Source of the DNA: Flavobacterium algicola | GTDB taxonomy: Bacteria; Bacteroidota; Bacteroidia; Flavobacteriales; Flavobacteriaceae | Reading direction: 5' to 3' | Length of the DNA: 64,000 nucleotides | Assembly: GCF_022399565.1 (NCBI RefSeq) | Contig: NZ_JAJTUT010000004.1 | Coordinates: forward strand, 124,001 to 188,000 | Shown: one piece after another, positions 52,241-61,666 of the stretch | Numbering within the stretch: the stretch's first letter is position 1 | Layout: every line of letters starts with the position of its first letter | Notes under the pieces: generated by a model | The model's database searches: none | What the model saw: only the letters and a program-made list of their open reading frames with translations | What the model was told of the DNA's origin: nothing | Position numbers and translations under genes: made by a program

Positions 52241-54286
52241 TTAATTCACGATGATTTTTTTCGTTACTGATTTTTTACCTTCTGTAATTTTTACAAAATA
52301 GATCCCTTTATTTAAATCGCTAACAACCATTGTGGAACCATCTGTGCTCGTTCGTTTTTTTACAGTTTGACCTAAAGAGTTGAAAATTGATACCGAAAAC
52401 GGATTGTTACTATTTTCGATATAAAGGTAGTCATCCACTGGATTAGGGTAGATGCTAAATGTATTTTTTTCAAGGTCATTGGTGCCTAAGTCTTCAGTAT
52501 AACATGACCATCCTAAATCATCAAATATAACTCTGTTTGAAGTAGTGGAATTATCTGTAAAACTTATAATCACATTTCCAGAAACATCTATTCCAGGAAT
52601 AGTTGTTGTTGTAGTTGTTGCACTATATGGAACTGTCCCTACGGCCTCTCCATTTACACGAACCGTAAATGTACCGTTTGTTCCAGAAAAAGTTAGCTTT
52701 GTTGTAACGGTTATATCGTGAATACCATGTTCAACTATAGAAGAAGTTAAAGAGCCATTTCGTATCGCGATTGATCTAGTATTTATAGATTGATCGGTAC
52801 GGGCATCAGTAGCTGTCCATGTAATTCCGTTATTTGTCCAAGTGCGAGTAAGGTAAGAACTGTTGTTGGTTGGTACCGTTTCGAAATTTTCTGAACCGCA
52901 AAATTCTGGAACTGGTGATGTTGCAAGAGTGGTAATACTGATAGTATTGCTTGCTAATGAAAAATTATTTGAGGCATCTTTTGCAATTACAAATATACTG
53001 TAAGTTGTAAGTGGTGTCAATCCTGATAGTTGAACGGTATTCCCAGTAAGCGTTGTGTTTAGAACATCATTTACATAAACATCGTATCCTGCGACTTCGA
53101 TATTATCGGTAGCTACTGTCCAGTTTAAAGATATAGAACTAGAGGTAGAGGCTGTACTGTTTAAATTTGTGGGTGCTGTTGGAGATTCTGTATCTACAAT
53201 TGGAGCAGTTGTCATTCCGATTACAGTATTACTTGGCTGTGACGCATTGACAGCAGCATCTTTTGCAATAACGTAAAATTTAAACGTAGTAGAAGGTGTT
53301 AGATTTCTTATCACTGCTGTTGTTGTATTTACGGCTGCCTTAAAAACGCCATCTACATATACATCATAACTTGTAACTGCCACATCATCTGTTCCTGCTT
53401 GCCAAGTAAGTGTTACTGAGGTTGCATTTAAACTGCTCACAACTAAATTTGCTGCAGCTGTAGGCGCTTGCGTATCTGGAGCAGCATTCCAAACTTTTTG
53501 AACAAATTCTGGATGGTCAATATATGGATTTCTGTTTCCTTGTTGAGCATAGATAGCATTATTTCTATCAATTTCTCTCTGATTCACAGGGTCCATAGCG
53601 CTCCATGATAAAAGCATGTTTAAAAAATCTGTAGTGAATACCTGGGTGCTAGTCCCATTAAACATGGCATACGGGTAACCCGATACCGTAGTTTCATATC
53701 GTGTAGCAAAATAAAAATACATACGAGCAATATCCCCTTTAAATTCATCAATAGGTTCAAAAATGCTTCCAGTATAACCCGCTATTGCGCTTGTACCTAG
53801 TTTACTTCCATTTAATGATGTCTGGCTTACTGTAGCAACAATTCCATGTGGAAAATTAGATCGAATTCCGTTTACTTTTCCATCCGTAGGAGTTATAAAA
53901 TGTGCGTCTGAAACCATCGGGGAAGCAGAGCCAAAAGTAGATTGCGGAATAATATGTTCTCTATTGTAGCAATCACCTTCTGATGAGTAATTACCACAAC
54001 GTTGTGTGCTTCCTGATGAGTAATTGTAAGGGTCTGCTCCTGAAGGTTTTTCAGAATACATATCGAGTACGGTACCATCATTTTCGTAATAGTAATCTCT
54101 GTCTGAGGTTTGGTACGTAGTATATAAATCGCCATAACTTTTGACAGTATGGTCTTTTATAGTGTTGTACAGTTGAGTTTTTAGTGTGTAACCTGTTCCA
54201 GTTGCATTGCTGTAATAGTCAGCAGGAATTTGAGCATGCCCTACAGTTGTTAGTAGGAGCGAAAGAAAAAGTAATTTTAGTTTCAT
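52241..54286 (-). CDS. Secreted endonuclease I-family nuclease with FN3 repeats and type IX sorting tail
   Basis: A 681-residue exported protein. Signal peptide (MKLKLLFLSLLLTTVGHAQI). Endonuclease I domain at ~20-270 with the active-site segment CYNREHIIPQSTFGS (His111) and a metal-site region VSDAHFITPTDGKVNGIRSN. Two fibronectin type III domains at ~275-360 and ~368-452, a jelly-roll-like domain near 460-590 and a C-terminal T9SS sorting domain (SIYPNPVDDYLYIEN ... GIYFVKITEGKKSVTKKIIV). Such nucleases digest DNA outside the cell for nutrient recovery or biofilm turnover. The sorting tail implies export by type IX secretion. Confidence 0.92.
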   Translation of the reverse strand: MKLKLLFLSLLLTTVGHAQIPADYYSNATGTGYTLKTQLYNTIKDHTVKSYGDLYTTYQTSDRDYYYENDGTVLDMYSEKPSGADPYNYSSGSTQRCGNYSSEGDCYNREHIIPQSTFGSASPMVSDAHFITPTDGKVNGIRSNFPHGIVATVSQTSLNGSKLGTSAIAGYTGSIFEPIDEFKGDIARMYFYFATRYETTVSGYPYAMFNGTSTQVFTTDFLNMLLSWSAMDPVNQREIDRNNAIYAQQGNRNPYIDHPEFVQKVWNAAPDTQAPTAAANLVVSSLNATSVTLTWQAGTDDVAVTSYDVYVDGVFKAAVNTTTAVIRNLTPSTTFKFYVIAKDAAVNASQPSNTVIGMTTAPIVDTESPTAPTNLNSTASTSSSISLNWTVATDNIEVAGYDVYVNDVLNTTLTGNTVQLSGLTPLTTYSIFVIAKDASNNFSLASNTISITTLATSPVPEFCGSENFETVPTNNSSYLTRTWTNNGITWTATDARTDQSINTRSIAIRNGSLTSSIVEHGIHDITVTTKLTFSGTNGTFTVRVNGEAVGTVPYSATTTTTTIPGIDVSGNVIISFTDNSTTSNRVIFDDLGWSCYTEDLGTNDLEKNTFSIYPNPVDDYLYIENSNNPFSVSIFNSLGQTVKKRTSTDGSTMVVSDLNKGIYFVKITEGKKSVTKKIIVN

Positions 54287-54374
54287 ATATACGCATTAAT
54301 TAGTGTTTAATTAAAAATACTGCAATGTGGTTATGGTTAGCGCGTAGTTATGTTAAGTAATAGTACTTTATTGG

Positions 54375-55892
54375 TTAAGTTTTATCTGGAAAATCTTGAC
54401 TTTGATAAGCGCCTAAATCGGGGGGAGATGTTCTTGTTATTCCTTTTATATCAAGGGGTACATTATATAGTATGCTTCCTTGAGCAAAGGCACTCGATTT
54501 TGGACTGATATTAAAATTATTTGAGTTAGTATTTTGAAAATCAGGATTTTTATTTAATATTATATTGTTGTAATGCGCCGTATCGGTATTAAACTGGTAA
54601 AGTAAATATGTAGAGGTCTCAGAATGTTTTATCAAGCAGTTATTAAATGTATATTCGAATGCAGCATTTTCTTTTTTACTAAAATTAAGGTGATTGGTAT
54701 AAGAACCATAAATAATGCAATTGTTAAAAGTGGCTTGAGTAAGATTATTTACTTCGGGAGTAGCACCTAATTCAAAATTATTTAACGTTACCGATGCAGG
54801 GCTATTTCCACTCCAATTGTTATTAAAGGTACAATGAGTAAAATTATAATCGCCACCATAGGTACAAGCTAAACTAGAAGTTCCTGCCGAATTTATAACA
54901 ATATTCTCTCCCTTTATCTTTGCTCCCTTTGCTAAAATTCCATAGTTCGTACAATCGTAGAACTGACTGTTTTTAATAGTCATAATATCTTTATTGTTTT
55001 CGATCAATAATCCAATAGTAGCATTTTTTAAAGTTAAATGATTAATGCTATTTTCTTTAGTTTCACTTTGTAACCAAATTGTTCCCCATTGTCCAGGAAT
55101 ATCATCGTACAAGGGCTCTAATCTATCACCTTCAAAAATAACTTCTCCTTCTAATTTATCTGTGGTCGATGTAGTGCCATTAATTTTAATACTTGCGTCT
55201 TTGGATACGATTAAACCAGAATTGTTATGAAAATGAACTCTAGCTCCAGGATTGAAAATTACTGTTTTCCCTTCTGGAACAGCTGCATATCCGTAGATCA
55301 CATAAGGTTTTGTATTTGAAAATAGCAATTCGTTCCCGTGTGATGCGTCATTTTCATCTAAGTAAAAGCCATATGTCTTATCTCCATCAACAGTGACTGT
55401 CTCCGTTGTGCCGTCGGTATATTTCTGAGGGTATAAAAATACAGCATCTTGAATTAAAGTTACAAGTTCTACTTTTTGTAAATTGGTGCCAGCATCAAAT
55501 TCAATTTGATCAGTGTATAAAAAATCAGTTGGATTTGCATCTGATGAAGCTGCAGTGGTTTCTATAAAAATAAATAAACTGTCTTTTGCCAATAATGTAA
55601 CATTGCTAAACTCTTTCCCTTCGATACCTGTCATTCCGTCAACAGTCATACGGTATTTAGAATTGAGTCTTTTACCGAGATTTATTGTTGGTATGTTAAT
55701 GTCATTCTTAGAATCATTGTATACTTTTAAGGTATAAGTACTTGAGCCGATAGATGTAAAGACGGTGTCTAGGTATATTGTATCTCTAGAGAAAGCCAAT
55801 TTACCAGTGCTGTCAACAGTTTCAAAATCAGTACGGCAAGAGCAAATAGCGATAAGGATGCCTATAAAAATTGATAAGGAAAAAGGACGCAT
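54375..55892 (-). CDS. Lipoprotein with a right-handed beta-helix, function unknown
   Basis: A 505-residue protein with lipobox ICSC (Cys19) behind a signal segment (SLSIFIGILIAICSC). The N-terminal half is beta-sandwich (DTIYLDTVFTSIGSSTYTLK). The second half repeats short turns such as IKNSQFYDCTNYGILAKGAK, INSAGTSSLACTYGGDYNFT and FNNCIIYGSYTNHLNFSKKE, the pattern of parallel beta-helix proteins of the pectate-lyase superfold. No catalytic triad is visible. It lies 88 bp downstream of nothing on its strand and is followed by the nuclease gene; the two may be co-expressed. The role is unknown. Confidence 0.72.
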   Translation of the reverse strand: MRPFSLSIFIGILIAICSCRTDFETVDSTGKLAFSRDTIYLDTVFTSIGSSTYTLKVYNDSKNDINIPTINLGKRLNSKYRMTVDGMTGIEGKEFSNVTLLAKDSLFIFIETTAASSDANPTDFLYTDQIEFDAGTNLQKVELVTLIQDAVFLYPQKYTDGTTETVTVDGDKTYGFYLDENDASHGNELLFSNTKPYVIYGYAAVPEGKTVIFNPGARVHFHNNSGLIVSKDASIKINGTTSTTDKLEGEVIFEGDRLEPLYDDIPGQWGTIWLQSETKENSINHLTLKNATIGLLIENNKDIMTIKNSQFYDCTNYGILAKGAKIKGENIVINSAGTSSLACTYGGDYNFTHCTFNNNWSGNSPASVTLNNFELGATPEVNNLTQATFNNCIIYGSYTNHLNFSKKENAAFEYTFNNCLIKHSETSTYLLYQFNTDTAHYNNIILNKNPDFQNTNSNNFNISPKSSAFAQGSILYNVPLDIKGITRTSPPDLGAYQSQDFPDKT

Positions 55893-56029
55893 ATAAAAAG
55901 TTTTTGGTAAAAATAAGAAAAAACTATATTGGTTTTATAATCAAAATCGATTTTGGTTCTAGAATTGTAATTCTATTATCATTATGCTAGTTAAGTTTTC
56001 CTTATTTTTACGTCTATAAAATTAAAATT

Positions 56030-56470
56030 ATGACATTAGACAAAGTCAAAATGTTGGAGCAGTGTAACGCTTTTTCCAAAAACACCTTAATGGAAACACT
56101 GAACATTGAATACATCGATGCTGGTGCTGATTTTTTGGTAGCTAGAATGCCAGTAAACGCAGCGGTACATCAGCCCATGGGATTACTGCATGGTGGAGCC
56201 TCTGTCGCACTGGCAGAAAGCGTTGGTAGTACTGCCTCGCATTTTTTTATTAATTCGAAAGAACAAGAGGTGAGGGGAATCGAAATCTCGGCAAATCATC
56301 TCAAAAGTATACGCGAGGGATTTGTTTATGGAACTGCCAAATTAATTCATAAAGGAAGAACTATTCATCTTTGGGAAATAAAAATTACAAATGAACAAGG
56401 TGAATTAATATCATTATGTAAATTATCGAATATTGTCTTGGATAAAAAACCGCAAACAAAAAAGCTTTAG
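56030..56470 (+). CDS. Hotdog-fold thioesterase, probable DHNA-CoA thioesterase
   Basis: A 146-residue PaaI/MenI-type hotdog protein: N-terminal NTLMETLNIEYIDAGADFLV, the active-site segment HQPMGLLHGGASVALAESVG with catalytic Glu, and RGIEISANHLKSIREGFVYG, AKLIHKGRTIHLWEIKI. It is followed 23 bp later by isochorismate synthase, the first enzyme of menaquinone biosynthesis. That neighbourhood suggests cleavage of 1,4-dihydroxy-2-naphthoyl-CoA, the menaquinone thioesterase step. The substrate is inferred from context, not from residues. Confidence 0.85.
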   Translation: MTLDKVKMLEQCNAFSKNTLMETLNIEYIDAGADFLVARMPVNAAVHQPMGLLHGGASVALAESVGSTASHFFINSKEQEVRGIEISANHLKSIREGFVYGTAKLIHKGRTIHLWEIKITNEQGELISLCKLSNIVLDKKPQTKKL

Positions 56471-56493
56471 TAATATAATAAGTTCAATAAATT

Positions 56494-57561
56494 ATGATTG
56501 ATTTTTTTATAAAAGTAAAACAGCAGGAAGCACAAAATTTGCCATTCGTTATCTTTAAAAAGTCTAATAAAAAAAAGCTGGTAGGTTTTTTTCAGAAGAA
56601 TGATCATCTCTATTTTGCCGAAAATTTTAAGGAAAGAGGTTTTGTGTTTGCTCCTTTTGATGGAAGTCAAATGTTGTTGATCCCAAAAGATGAATCTGTA
56701 AAATGGGAAACTAAAATCACAGTTGCAAAAAGAAAGGAAGAAGACCAAGAGGAAGTTTCTTATGATGACGATTTAAAGTCTAAAATTTATTTTGAAGCTC
56801 TTGTTCAAAAAGGAATTGATGCAATCTCACAAGGGAAGCTCAATAAGGTTGTCGTATCTAGAGAGGAAATTGTAGCTGTTCCAGAATTTGACTTGGTAAC
56901 TGTTTTTAAAAAATTGATAGATAATTATCCTAGTGCTTTTTGTTATTGTTGGTACCATCCCAAAATAGGACTCTGGATGGGAGCAACACCAGAGCGACTG
57001 CTTAAGGCAAATAAAAAACGATTTTATACAATGGCATTGGCGGGTACAAAAATTGGTGATGATGTCGAAAAGGTTGTTTGGAAGTCCAAAGAAAAAGAGG
57101 AACAGCAAATTGTAACTGATTTTATTTTAGAAAATATAAAATCGATTACATCTGAAGTTGCTGTTTCAAGTCCTTACACTTTACAAGCGGGTAAACTACT
57201 ACACATTATAACAGATATTGAGGGTGTTATGAATGAAAACTCAAATTTGAGTCAAGTTATTGAGGTCTTACACCCCACACCTGCAGTTTGTGGACTGCCC
57301 AAAGGTGTTGCCAAAGAATTTATTATCAAAAACGAAAATTACGATAGAAGTTATTATACAGGATTTTTGGGTGAGCTGAATATTAAGGAATTTGATAAAC
57401 ATCAAAGCAAATCAGATTTGTATGTAAATTTACGATGCATGCAAATCATCAATAAAGATGCTCATCTATACATAGGCTGTGGTATTACAAAAGATAGTGT
57501 TGCAGAAAAAGAATGGAAGGAAAGTGTCAATAAATCTTCTACGATGAAGAAAGTATTGTAG
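56494..57561 (+). CDS. menF: Isochorismate synthase (MenF-type, chorismate-binding)
   Basis: A 355-residue enzyme that turns chorismate into isochorismate, the entry to menaquinone. The chorismate-binding domain occupies about residues 95-350: LNKVVVSREEIVAVPEFDLV, WMGATPERLLKANKKRFYTM (catalytic region), LAGTKIGDD, VLHPTPAVCGLPKGVAKEFI and RSYYTGFLGELN, then LYVNLRCMQI. The N-terminus is short relative to MenF of Proteobacteria, as is usual in Bacteroidota. It follows the thioesterase gene by 23 bp, so the pair is co-transcribed. Confidence 0.92.
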   Translation: MIDFFIKVKQQEAQNLPFVIFKKSNKKKLVGFFQKNDHLYFAENFKERGFVFAPFDGSQMLLIPKDESVKWETKITVAKRKEEDQEEVSYDDDLKSKIYFEALVQKGIDAISQGKLNKVVVSREEIVAVPEFDLVTVFKKLIDNYPSAFCYCWYHPKIGLWMGATPERLLKANKKRFYTMALAGTKIGDDVEKVVWKSKEKEEQQIVTDFILENIKSITSEVAVSSPYTLQAGKLLHIITDIEGVMNENSNLSQVIEVLHPTPAVCGLPKGVAKEFIIKNENYDRSYYTGFLGELNIKEFDKHQSKSDLYVNLRCMQIINKDAHLYIGCGITKDSVAEKEWKESVNKSSTMKKVL

Positions 57562-57643
57562 TTTAGAAGGAAGAATCATTTATGTCAATTCTCTTTATTT
57601 TTTAGAGAAATTGATTAAGAGTTATAAATTAATAAGATTAAAA

Positions 57644-58360
57644 ATGAAGTTAGATATTTTAGCATTTGGTGCTCATCCTGATGACATAGAGTTAGGTTGT
57701 TCTGGAACAATATTAAAAGAAATTGCATTAGGGAAAACAGTCGGAATCGTTGATTTGACTCGTGGTGAATTAGGAACAAGGGGGACAGCCGAAATTCGTA
57801 ATCAAGAAGCCACAGCCGCTGCAAAAGTGCTAGGCGTTGCTGTTCGCGAAAATTTAGAAATGCGCGATGGTTTTTTCGTAAACGATGAAAAGCATCAATT
57901 AGAGGTAATCAAAATGATTCGTAAATACCAACCTGAAATTGTTCTTTGTAATGCAATTGATGACAGGCATATCGATCATGCAAAAGGTAGTAAATTAGTA
58001 TCGGATGCATGCTTTTTATCAGGTTTGAGAATGATCGAAAGTACATTGGATGGTAAAGTCCAAGAAGCTTGGAGACCAAAGCTAGTATATCACTATATTC
58101 AGTGGAAAAATATAGTTCCTGACTTTGTTGTTGATATTACAGGCTTTGAAAAACAAAAGGTAGAATCTATTTTAGCGTATAAATCGCAGTTTTACGATCC
58201 CAATTCTGATGAACCAGAGTCACCAATAACCTCAAAAACTTTCTTAGAAAGTATCAATTATAGATCTAGAGACCTAGGAAGGCTCGCAGGTGTAGAATAT
58301 GCAGAAGGATTTACTGTTGAAAGGTATTTGGCAGTCAATAGTTTAGGAGATTTAAAATAA
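57644..58360 (+). CDS. bshB1: BshB1 N-acetylglucosaminyl-malate deacetylase (bacillithiol biosynthesis)
   Basis: A 238-residue zinc deacetylase from ATG 57644 (MKLDILAFGAHPDDIELGCS); the 11 codons upstream to 57611 are not needed. LmbE/PIG-L motifs: AHPDD (His12, Asp14, Asp15), DLTRGELGTRGT, EMRDGF, and DDRHIDHAKG with the second zinc His. The GTRGT and PDFVVDITGFEKQK segments mark the BshB1 subfamily. It removes acetate from GlcNAc-malate to make bacillithiol, the main low-molecular thiol. Family is very well supported. Confidence 0.94.
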   Translation: MKLDILAFGAHPDDIELGCSGTILKEIALGKTVGIVDLTRGELGTRGTAEIRNQEATAAAKVLGVAVRENLEMRDGFFVNDEKHQLEVIKMIRKYQPEIVLCNAIDDRHIDHAKGSKLVSDACFLSGLRMIESTLDGKVQEAWRPKLVYHYIQWKNIVPDFVVDITGFEKQKVESILAYKSQFYDPNSDEPESPITSKTFLESINYRSRDLGRLAGVEYAEGFTVERYLAVNSLGDLK

Positions 58361-58386
58361 TTTTTAGATATTTTTTAAACAAAACA

Positions 58387-58417
58387 TTTGCAAAACTGAA
58401 GTTTAGTTGTATCTTTG
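58387..58417 (+). promoter_or_regulatory. Bacteroidota-type promoter of tRNA-His
   Basis: TTTG (58387-58390), exactly 19 bp, then TATCTTTG (58410-58417). It lies 16 bp upstream of the tRNA and has the same architecture as the tRNA-Tyr promoter. Confidence 0.88.
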
Positions 58418-58433
58418 CAACCGCAATACAAAT

Positions 58434-58508
58434 GGTGGTTGTAGCTCAGTTGGTTAGAGCATCGGTTTGTGGTACCGAGGGTCGCGGGTTCGAGCCCCGT
58501 CTTCCACC
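58434..58508 (+). tRNA. tRNA-His (anticodon GTG)
   Basis: D-arm GCTCAGTTGGTTAGAGC, anticodon stem-loop TCGGT-TTGTGGT-ACCGA with anticodon GTG, T-arm GCGGGTTCGAGCCCCGT, and the extra G at position -1 with discriminator C73 expected for tRNA-His. The acceptor GTGGTTG against CTTCCAC has two U-U mismatches at 5-68 and 6-67. Confidence 0.93.
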
Positions 58509-58516
58509 CAAAAAGT

Positions 58517-58547
58517 AAAAGCCTCTCAGAAATGAGAGGCTTTTTTT
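58517..58547 (+). terminator. Terminator of tRNA-His
   Basis: Stem AAAAGCCTCTCA / TGAGAGGCTTTT with a 4- to 5-base loop and a run of T at 58541-58547, 8 bp after the tRNA. Confidence 0.9.
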
Positions 58548-58592
58548 GTGGAATAAAGTGCAGCATTTTGATTTCTATTTTATATACAAAAA

Positions 58593-58628
58593 AACGCCCT
58601 AGATCGTATTATTATGATCTAGGGCGTT
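58593..58628 (-). terminator. Terminator after the first cyclophilin-FKBP gene
   Basis: Perfect 13-bp stem AACGCCCTAGATC / GATCTAGGGCGTT. On the minus strand it runs into a T7 stretch (A-run at 58586-58592). It lies about 18 bp below the stop codon at 58647. Confidence 0.88.
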
Positions 58629-58646
58629 GTTGTATTTTAAATGCTA

Positions 58647-59843
58647 TTATTTTACTTCTGGTTTGTTCTGAAACACTTCAATTTCAAAAATAAGCGTCGC
58701 GTTTGGAGGAATAACTCCACCGGCACCACTTTCACCGTAAGCTAATTTTGAAGGGATTATGGCTATCAATTTTTCGCCATAGGTCATTAACTCAATCGCT
58801 TCTGTAAACCCGGGTATCATACTTCCTTTTTTACCCACTTCATAAGGAAAAGGTTGGTAACCATTTTGAGCAGCGCGATTAGGGTTGTGTTGTTCGTATG
58901 TCTTACTTAGTTCCTCGTAACTGGTGTCAAATAATGAACCATCTTCTAAGTAACCTGCGTAGTGAAAGTACAAAGTTGAACCTGCTGCTGGCTTCACTCC
59001 AGAACCCTTTTTAATAATTTTATAAGCTAATCCAGATGGAGTAGTAGTAGCCGTTGCTTTAGCTTCGGCAATAGATACCTTTTTTGCAGCAATTACAGGC
59101 GCTATCTTTTCTTCAACAGCTTTCTTGTCATCTTCGATTTTCTGAATCTCTTTTTTTCTGTTTTCCTCGTCAATTAAAGCTTGTTTTTTTTCATCTTCTT
59201 CTTTATTGTTGAAGTAGTCGCTGAATACCTTTTTTGCATTAAATTTTTTGGCATCTCTACCAACCTTTGTTATTATAACTTTAGTAATAACGTCTTCTTG
59301 CTTAATTGTGTTGACAACATCCATGCCTTCTGTGACATGTCCAAAAATGGTATGTTTTTGGTTAAGCCAAGGTGTCTCTTTATGTGTGATAAAAAATTGA
59401 CTTCCATTAGTTTTTGGGCCAGAATTTGCCATAGCTAGAATTCCGCCTTTATCGAAAACCAACTCAGGAAGAAATTCATCCTTAAATGCATAGCCAGCAC
59501 TACCGCTACCATTTCCTTGAGGATCTCCAGTCTGGATCATAAAATCATTAATAACTCTGTGAAATTTCAGACCATCGTAAAAAGGTTTTTTCTTTAATTT
59601 TTCGTCTTTTACAAAGGGATGATTTCCTTCGGCCAAAGCAATAAAGTTTGCAACGGTAACAGGTGTTTTTTGATATTCTAATTCTAAAACAATATTTCCT
59701 TTGGAGGTCATTATCGTTGCAAAAATCCCGTCGGTTTTTACAGGTTTTTTAATGGTTGTTTTTGTTACCACAGTTTTTTGAGTGGCTTGTCCCTGCAGGT
59801 TAAGAACTCCCAAAAGTAGGAAGCATAAAAATTTTAATTTCAT
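58647..59843 (-). CDS. Peptidyl-prolyl isomerase with cyclophilin and FKBP domains
   Basis: A 398-residue exported isomerase. Signal peptide ([19 protein letters not shown]). The cyclophilin domain is at ~40-195 ([57 protein letters not shown]). A lysine-rich helical linker follows ([20 protein letters not shown]), then an FKBP domain at ~270-395 ([60 protein letters not shown]). Two unrelated isomerase folds in one periplasmic protein. It is the last gene of an operon with a paralogue and GldI. Confidence 0.93.
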   Translation of the reverse strand: MKLKFLCFLLLGVLNLQGQATQKTVVTKTTIKKPVKTDGIFATIMTSKGNIVLELEYQKTPVTVANFIALAEGNHPFVKDEKLKKKPFYDGLKFHRVINDFMIQTGDPQGNGSGSAGYAFKDEFLPELVFDKGGILAMANSGPKTNGSQFFITHKETPWLNQKHTIFGHVTEGMDVVNTIKQEDVITKVIITKVGRDAKKFNAKKVFSDYFNNKEEDEKKQALIDEENRKKEIQKIEDDKKAVEEKIAPVIAAKKVSIAEAKATATTTPSGLAYKIIKKGSGVKPAAGSTLYFHYAGYLEDGSLFDTSYEELSKTYEQHNPNRAAQNGYQPFPYEVGKKGSMIPGFTEAIELMTYGEKLIAIIPSKLAYGESGAGGVIPPNATLIFEIEVFQNKPEVK

Positions 59844-59874
59844 TGTACAGATTTTAAGGTCTTTTTTTAGTTTA

Positions 59875-60981
59875 CTATTTATTGTCTACTAATTCAATTT
59901 CGAAAATGATATTAGCATTGGGCGGAATTACATCTCCTGCACCTCCTGCACCATAGGCTAGGTGAGATGGGATAAATAAAACAGCTTTATCACCATAAGA
60001 TAATTTTTCTAATCCTTCGATAAAACCAGGAATCATGCCATCTTTTTTTCCTGCTGTGAAAGGAATAGGAATATATTGGTTCGCTTCAGCTCTTGCTGCT
60101 TCAAACTTTCCAAAAGTTTGTGCTACATTTTGAATACTTGTGTCAAATAAATGTCCATCTTCAAGAAATCCAGCATAGTGTATATTCAAATCAGCACCTT
60201 TTTCTGGTTTTTTTCCTCCCGCTTTTTTTGTAATTACATATTTTAAACCAGTTGAAGTTTTGGTCGCCTTTGCTTTTAATGCATTAAAATAATTAGTTTT
60301 ATCTTGGCGTACTTCTTTGTATTTTGAATCTAATACAGACATTTCAGCCAATTGCTGTTTTTGCTTATCTGCTTCAACAGAAAAATAATCATAAAAAGTT
60401 TTTTCGGCATTAAACTTTTTAGCAGCTTCTCCTTTACGTATTATTGTCACCTTCTTGATGAAATCGTCTTGTTGCACTTTATTGACAGTTTCCATTCCGT
60501 TTTCTACAACATTACCAAAAATCGTGTGCTTGCCATTTAACCAAGGGGTTGGTAAATGTGTAATGAAAAACTGACTACTGTTTGTTGAGGGACCGTTGTT
60601 GGCCATTGCAAGAACTCCTCCGTCTTCAAATCGTAAATCTGTAATTTCATCTTTAAATTTATATCCTGCATCTCCTGATCCTGTTCCTAGGGGATCTCCT
60701 GTCTGAATCATAAAATCGCTGATCACACGGTGAAACTTCAAACCATCATAAAAAGGTCTGTCTTTAAGATGATCATTGGTCACAAATTTATTTTTACCTT
60801 CAGCCAATGTAATGAAGTTAGCTACTGTAATAGGAGCTTTTTCATAATTTAATTCTACGATTACCTCTCCTTTACTAGTTTCAATTTTCGCATATAGACC
60901 ATCAGGTAAATTGCTGTTTTCTTCTTTACACGATACGAAAGTGATTGCTAATAGCAGTAGGTATAAAATGTTCTTTTTCAT
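59875..60981 (-). CDS. Peptidyl-prolyl isomerase lipoprotein, cyclophilin plus FKBP
   Basis: A 368-residue lipoprotein (lipobox FVSC, Cys18). The same cyclophilin-linker-FKBP layout as its neighbour: [40 protein letters not shown], linker with [20 protein letters not shown], then [40 protein letters not shown] and [20 protein letters not shown]. It arose by tandem duplication with 58647-59843 but is membrane-anchored. It starts 7 bp after gldI. Periplasmic folding of surface and secreted proteins is the likely role. Confidence 0.93.
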   Translation of the reverse strand: MKKNILYLLLLAITFVSCKEENSNLPDGLYAKIETSKGEVIVELNYEKAPITVANFITLAEGKNKFVTNDHLKDRPFYDGLKFHRVISDFMIQTGDPLGTGSGDAGYKFKDEITDLRFEDGGVLAMANNGPSTNSSQFFITHLPTPWLNGKHTIFGNVVENGMETVNKVQQDDFIKKVTIIRKGEAAKKFNAEKTFYDYFSVEADKQKQQLAEMSVLDSKYKEVRQDKTNYFNALKAKATKTSTGLKYVITKKAGGKKPEKGADLNIHYAGFLEDGHLFDTSIQNVAQTFGKFEAARAEANQYIPIPFTAGKKDGMIPGFIEGLEKLSYGDKAVLFIPSHLAYGAGGAGDVIPPNANIIFEIELVDNK

Positions 60982-60988
60982 TTGATAT

Positions 60989-61660
60989 TTAGTTTAAACT
61001 GTCTTGCGATTTTATTGGTGTTTTTATTGTTTTTACATTCGAAACAGATTCTTTTTCTGCATTTTGTTGTGCTTGAAGATTAGCTTTTTTACGGTCTTCA
61101 ATCTCTTTTTTATAGGCTACTTCAGATTTAAAATCACGAAGGCTTACTGTAATTAACAACGGAGTATTGCTGCCAATTTTCTTGGTGTCACCGCGATATC
61201 CGTATGCTTTATGAGATGGAAATAGAAAATTAACGCGTTCTCCTCTGTGCATTAATTTTATACCGTCTCTCAAACCAATTAACACATCTTGTTTGTCAAC
61301 ATAATAGGTTTGTGGTCGCAGTTCTAATTCAGAGTAAATTATATCGCCGTTCAGCTGTTTAATTTCATAAGTAAAAAATGCAACATCGCCTTTTTTAGGA
61401 GTAATAGTATCCAGATCATTTTTGGTCTTATAACTGTACCAGTATCCTTTACTGGTGGCTATGTAAGGATTTTTACTGTCTTGTTTTATAATGGCCTTGA
61501 TTTGTTGTTCTTCACTAGCCACAAGTTTTTTGTTTTTTTCGACAGATTTCTTCATAAATACGCCAGATGAGTGCGAGATCGGACGTCGCACTTCCTGATT
61601 GTTCTTACAACTGAAAATAAGCAGTGAACAAATAAATCCTATTGCAATCTTAATTTTCAT
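60989..61660 (-). CDS. gldI: Gliding-motility lipoprotein GldI (FKBP-type isomerase)
   Basis: A 223-residue lipoprotein (MKIKIAIGFICSLLIFSCKN, Cys18). The FKBP-like domain is at ~88-185 (GDVAFFTYEIKQLNGDIIYS, GLRDGIKLMHRGERVNFLFP, AYGYRGDTKKIGSNTPLLIT). GldI is needed for gliding and for the type IX secretion-dependent surface proteins in Flavobacterium johnsoniae, where it is thought to help fold Gld proteins. It sits 6 bp behind the DHH gene and before the two isomerases. The name rests on length, lipobox and FKBP motif pattern. Confidence 0.9.
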   Translation of the reverse strand: MKIKIAIGFICSLLIFSCKNNQEVRRPISHSSGVFMKKSVEKNKKLVASEEQQIKAIIKQDSKNPYIATSKGYWYSYKTKNDLDTITPKKGDVAFFTYEIKQLNGDIIYSELELRPQTYYVDKQDVLIGLRDGIKLMHRGERVNFLFPSHKAYGYRGDTKKIGSNTPLLITVSLRDFKSEVAYKKEIEDRKKANLQAQQNAEKESVSNVKTIKTPIKSQDSLN

Positions 61661-61666
61661 ATACTT

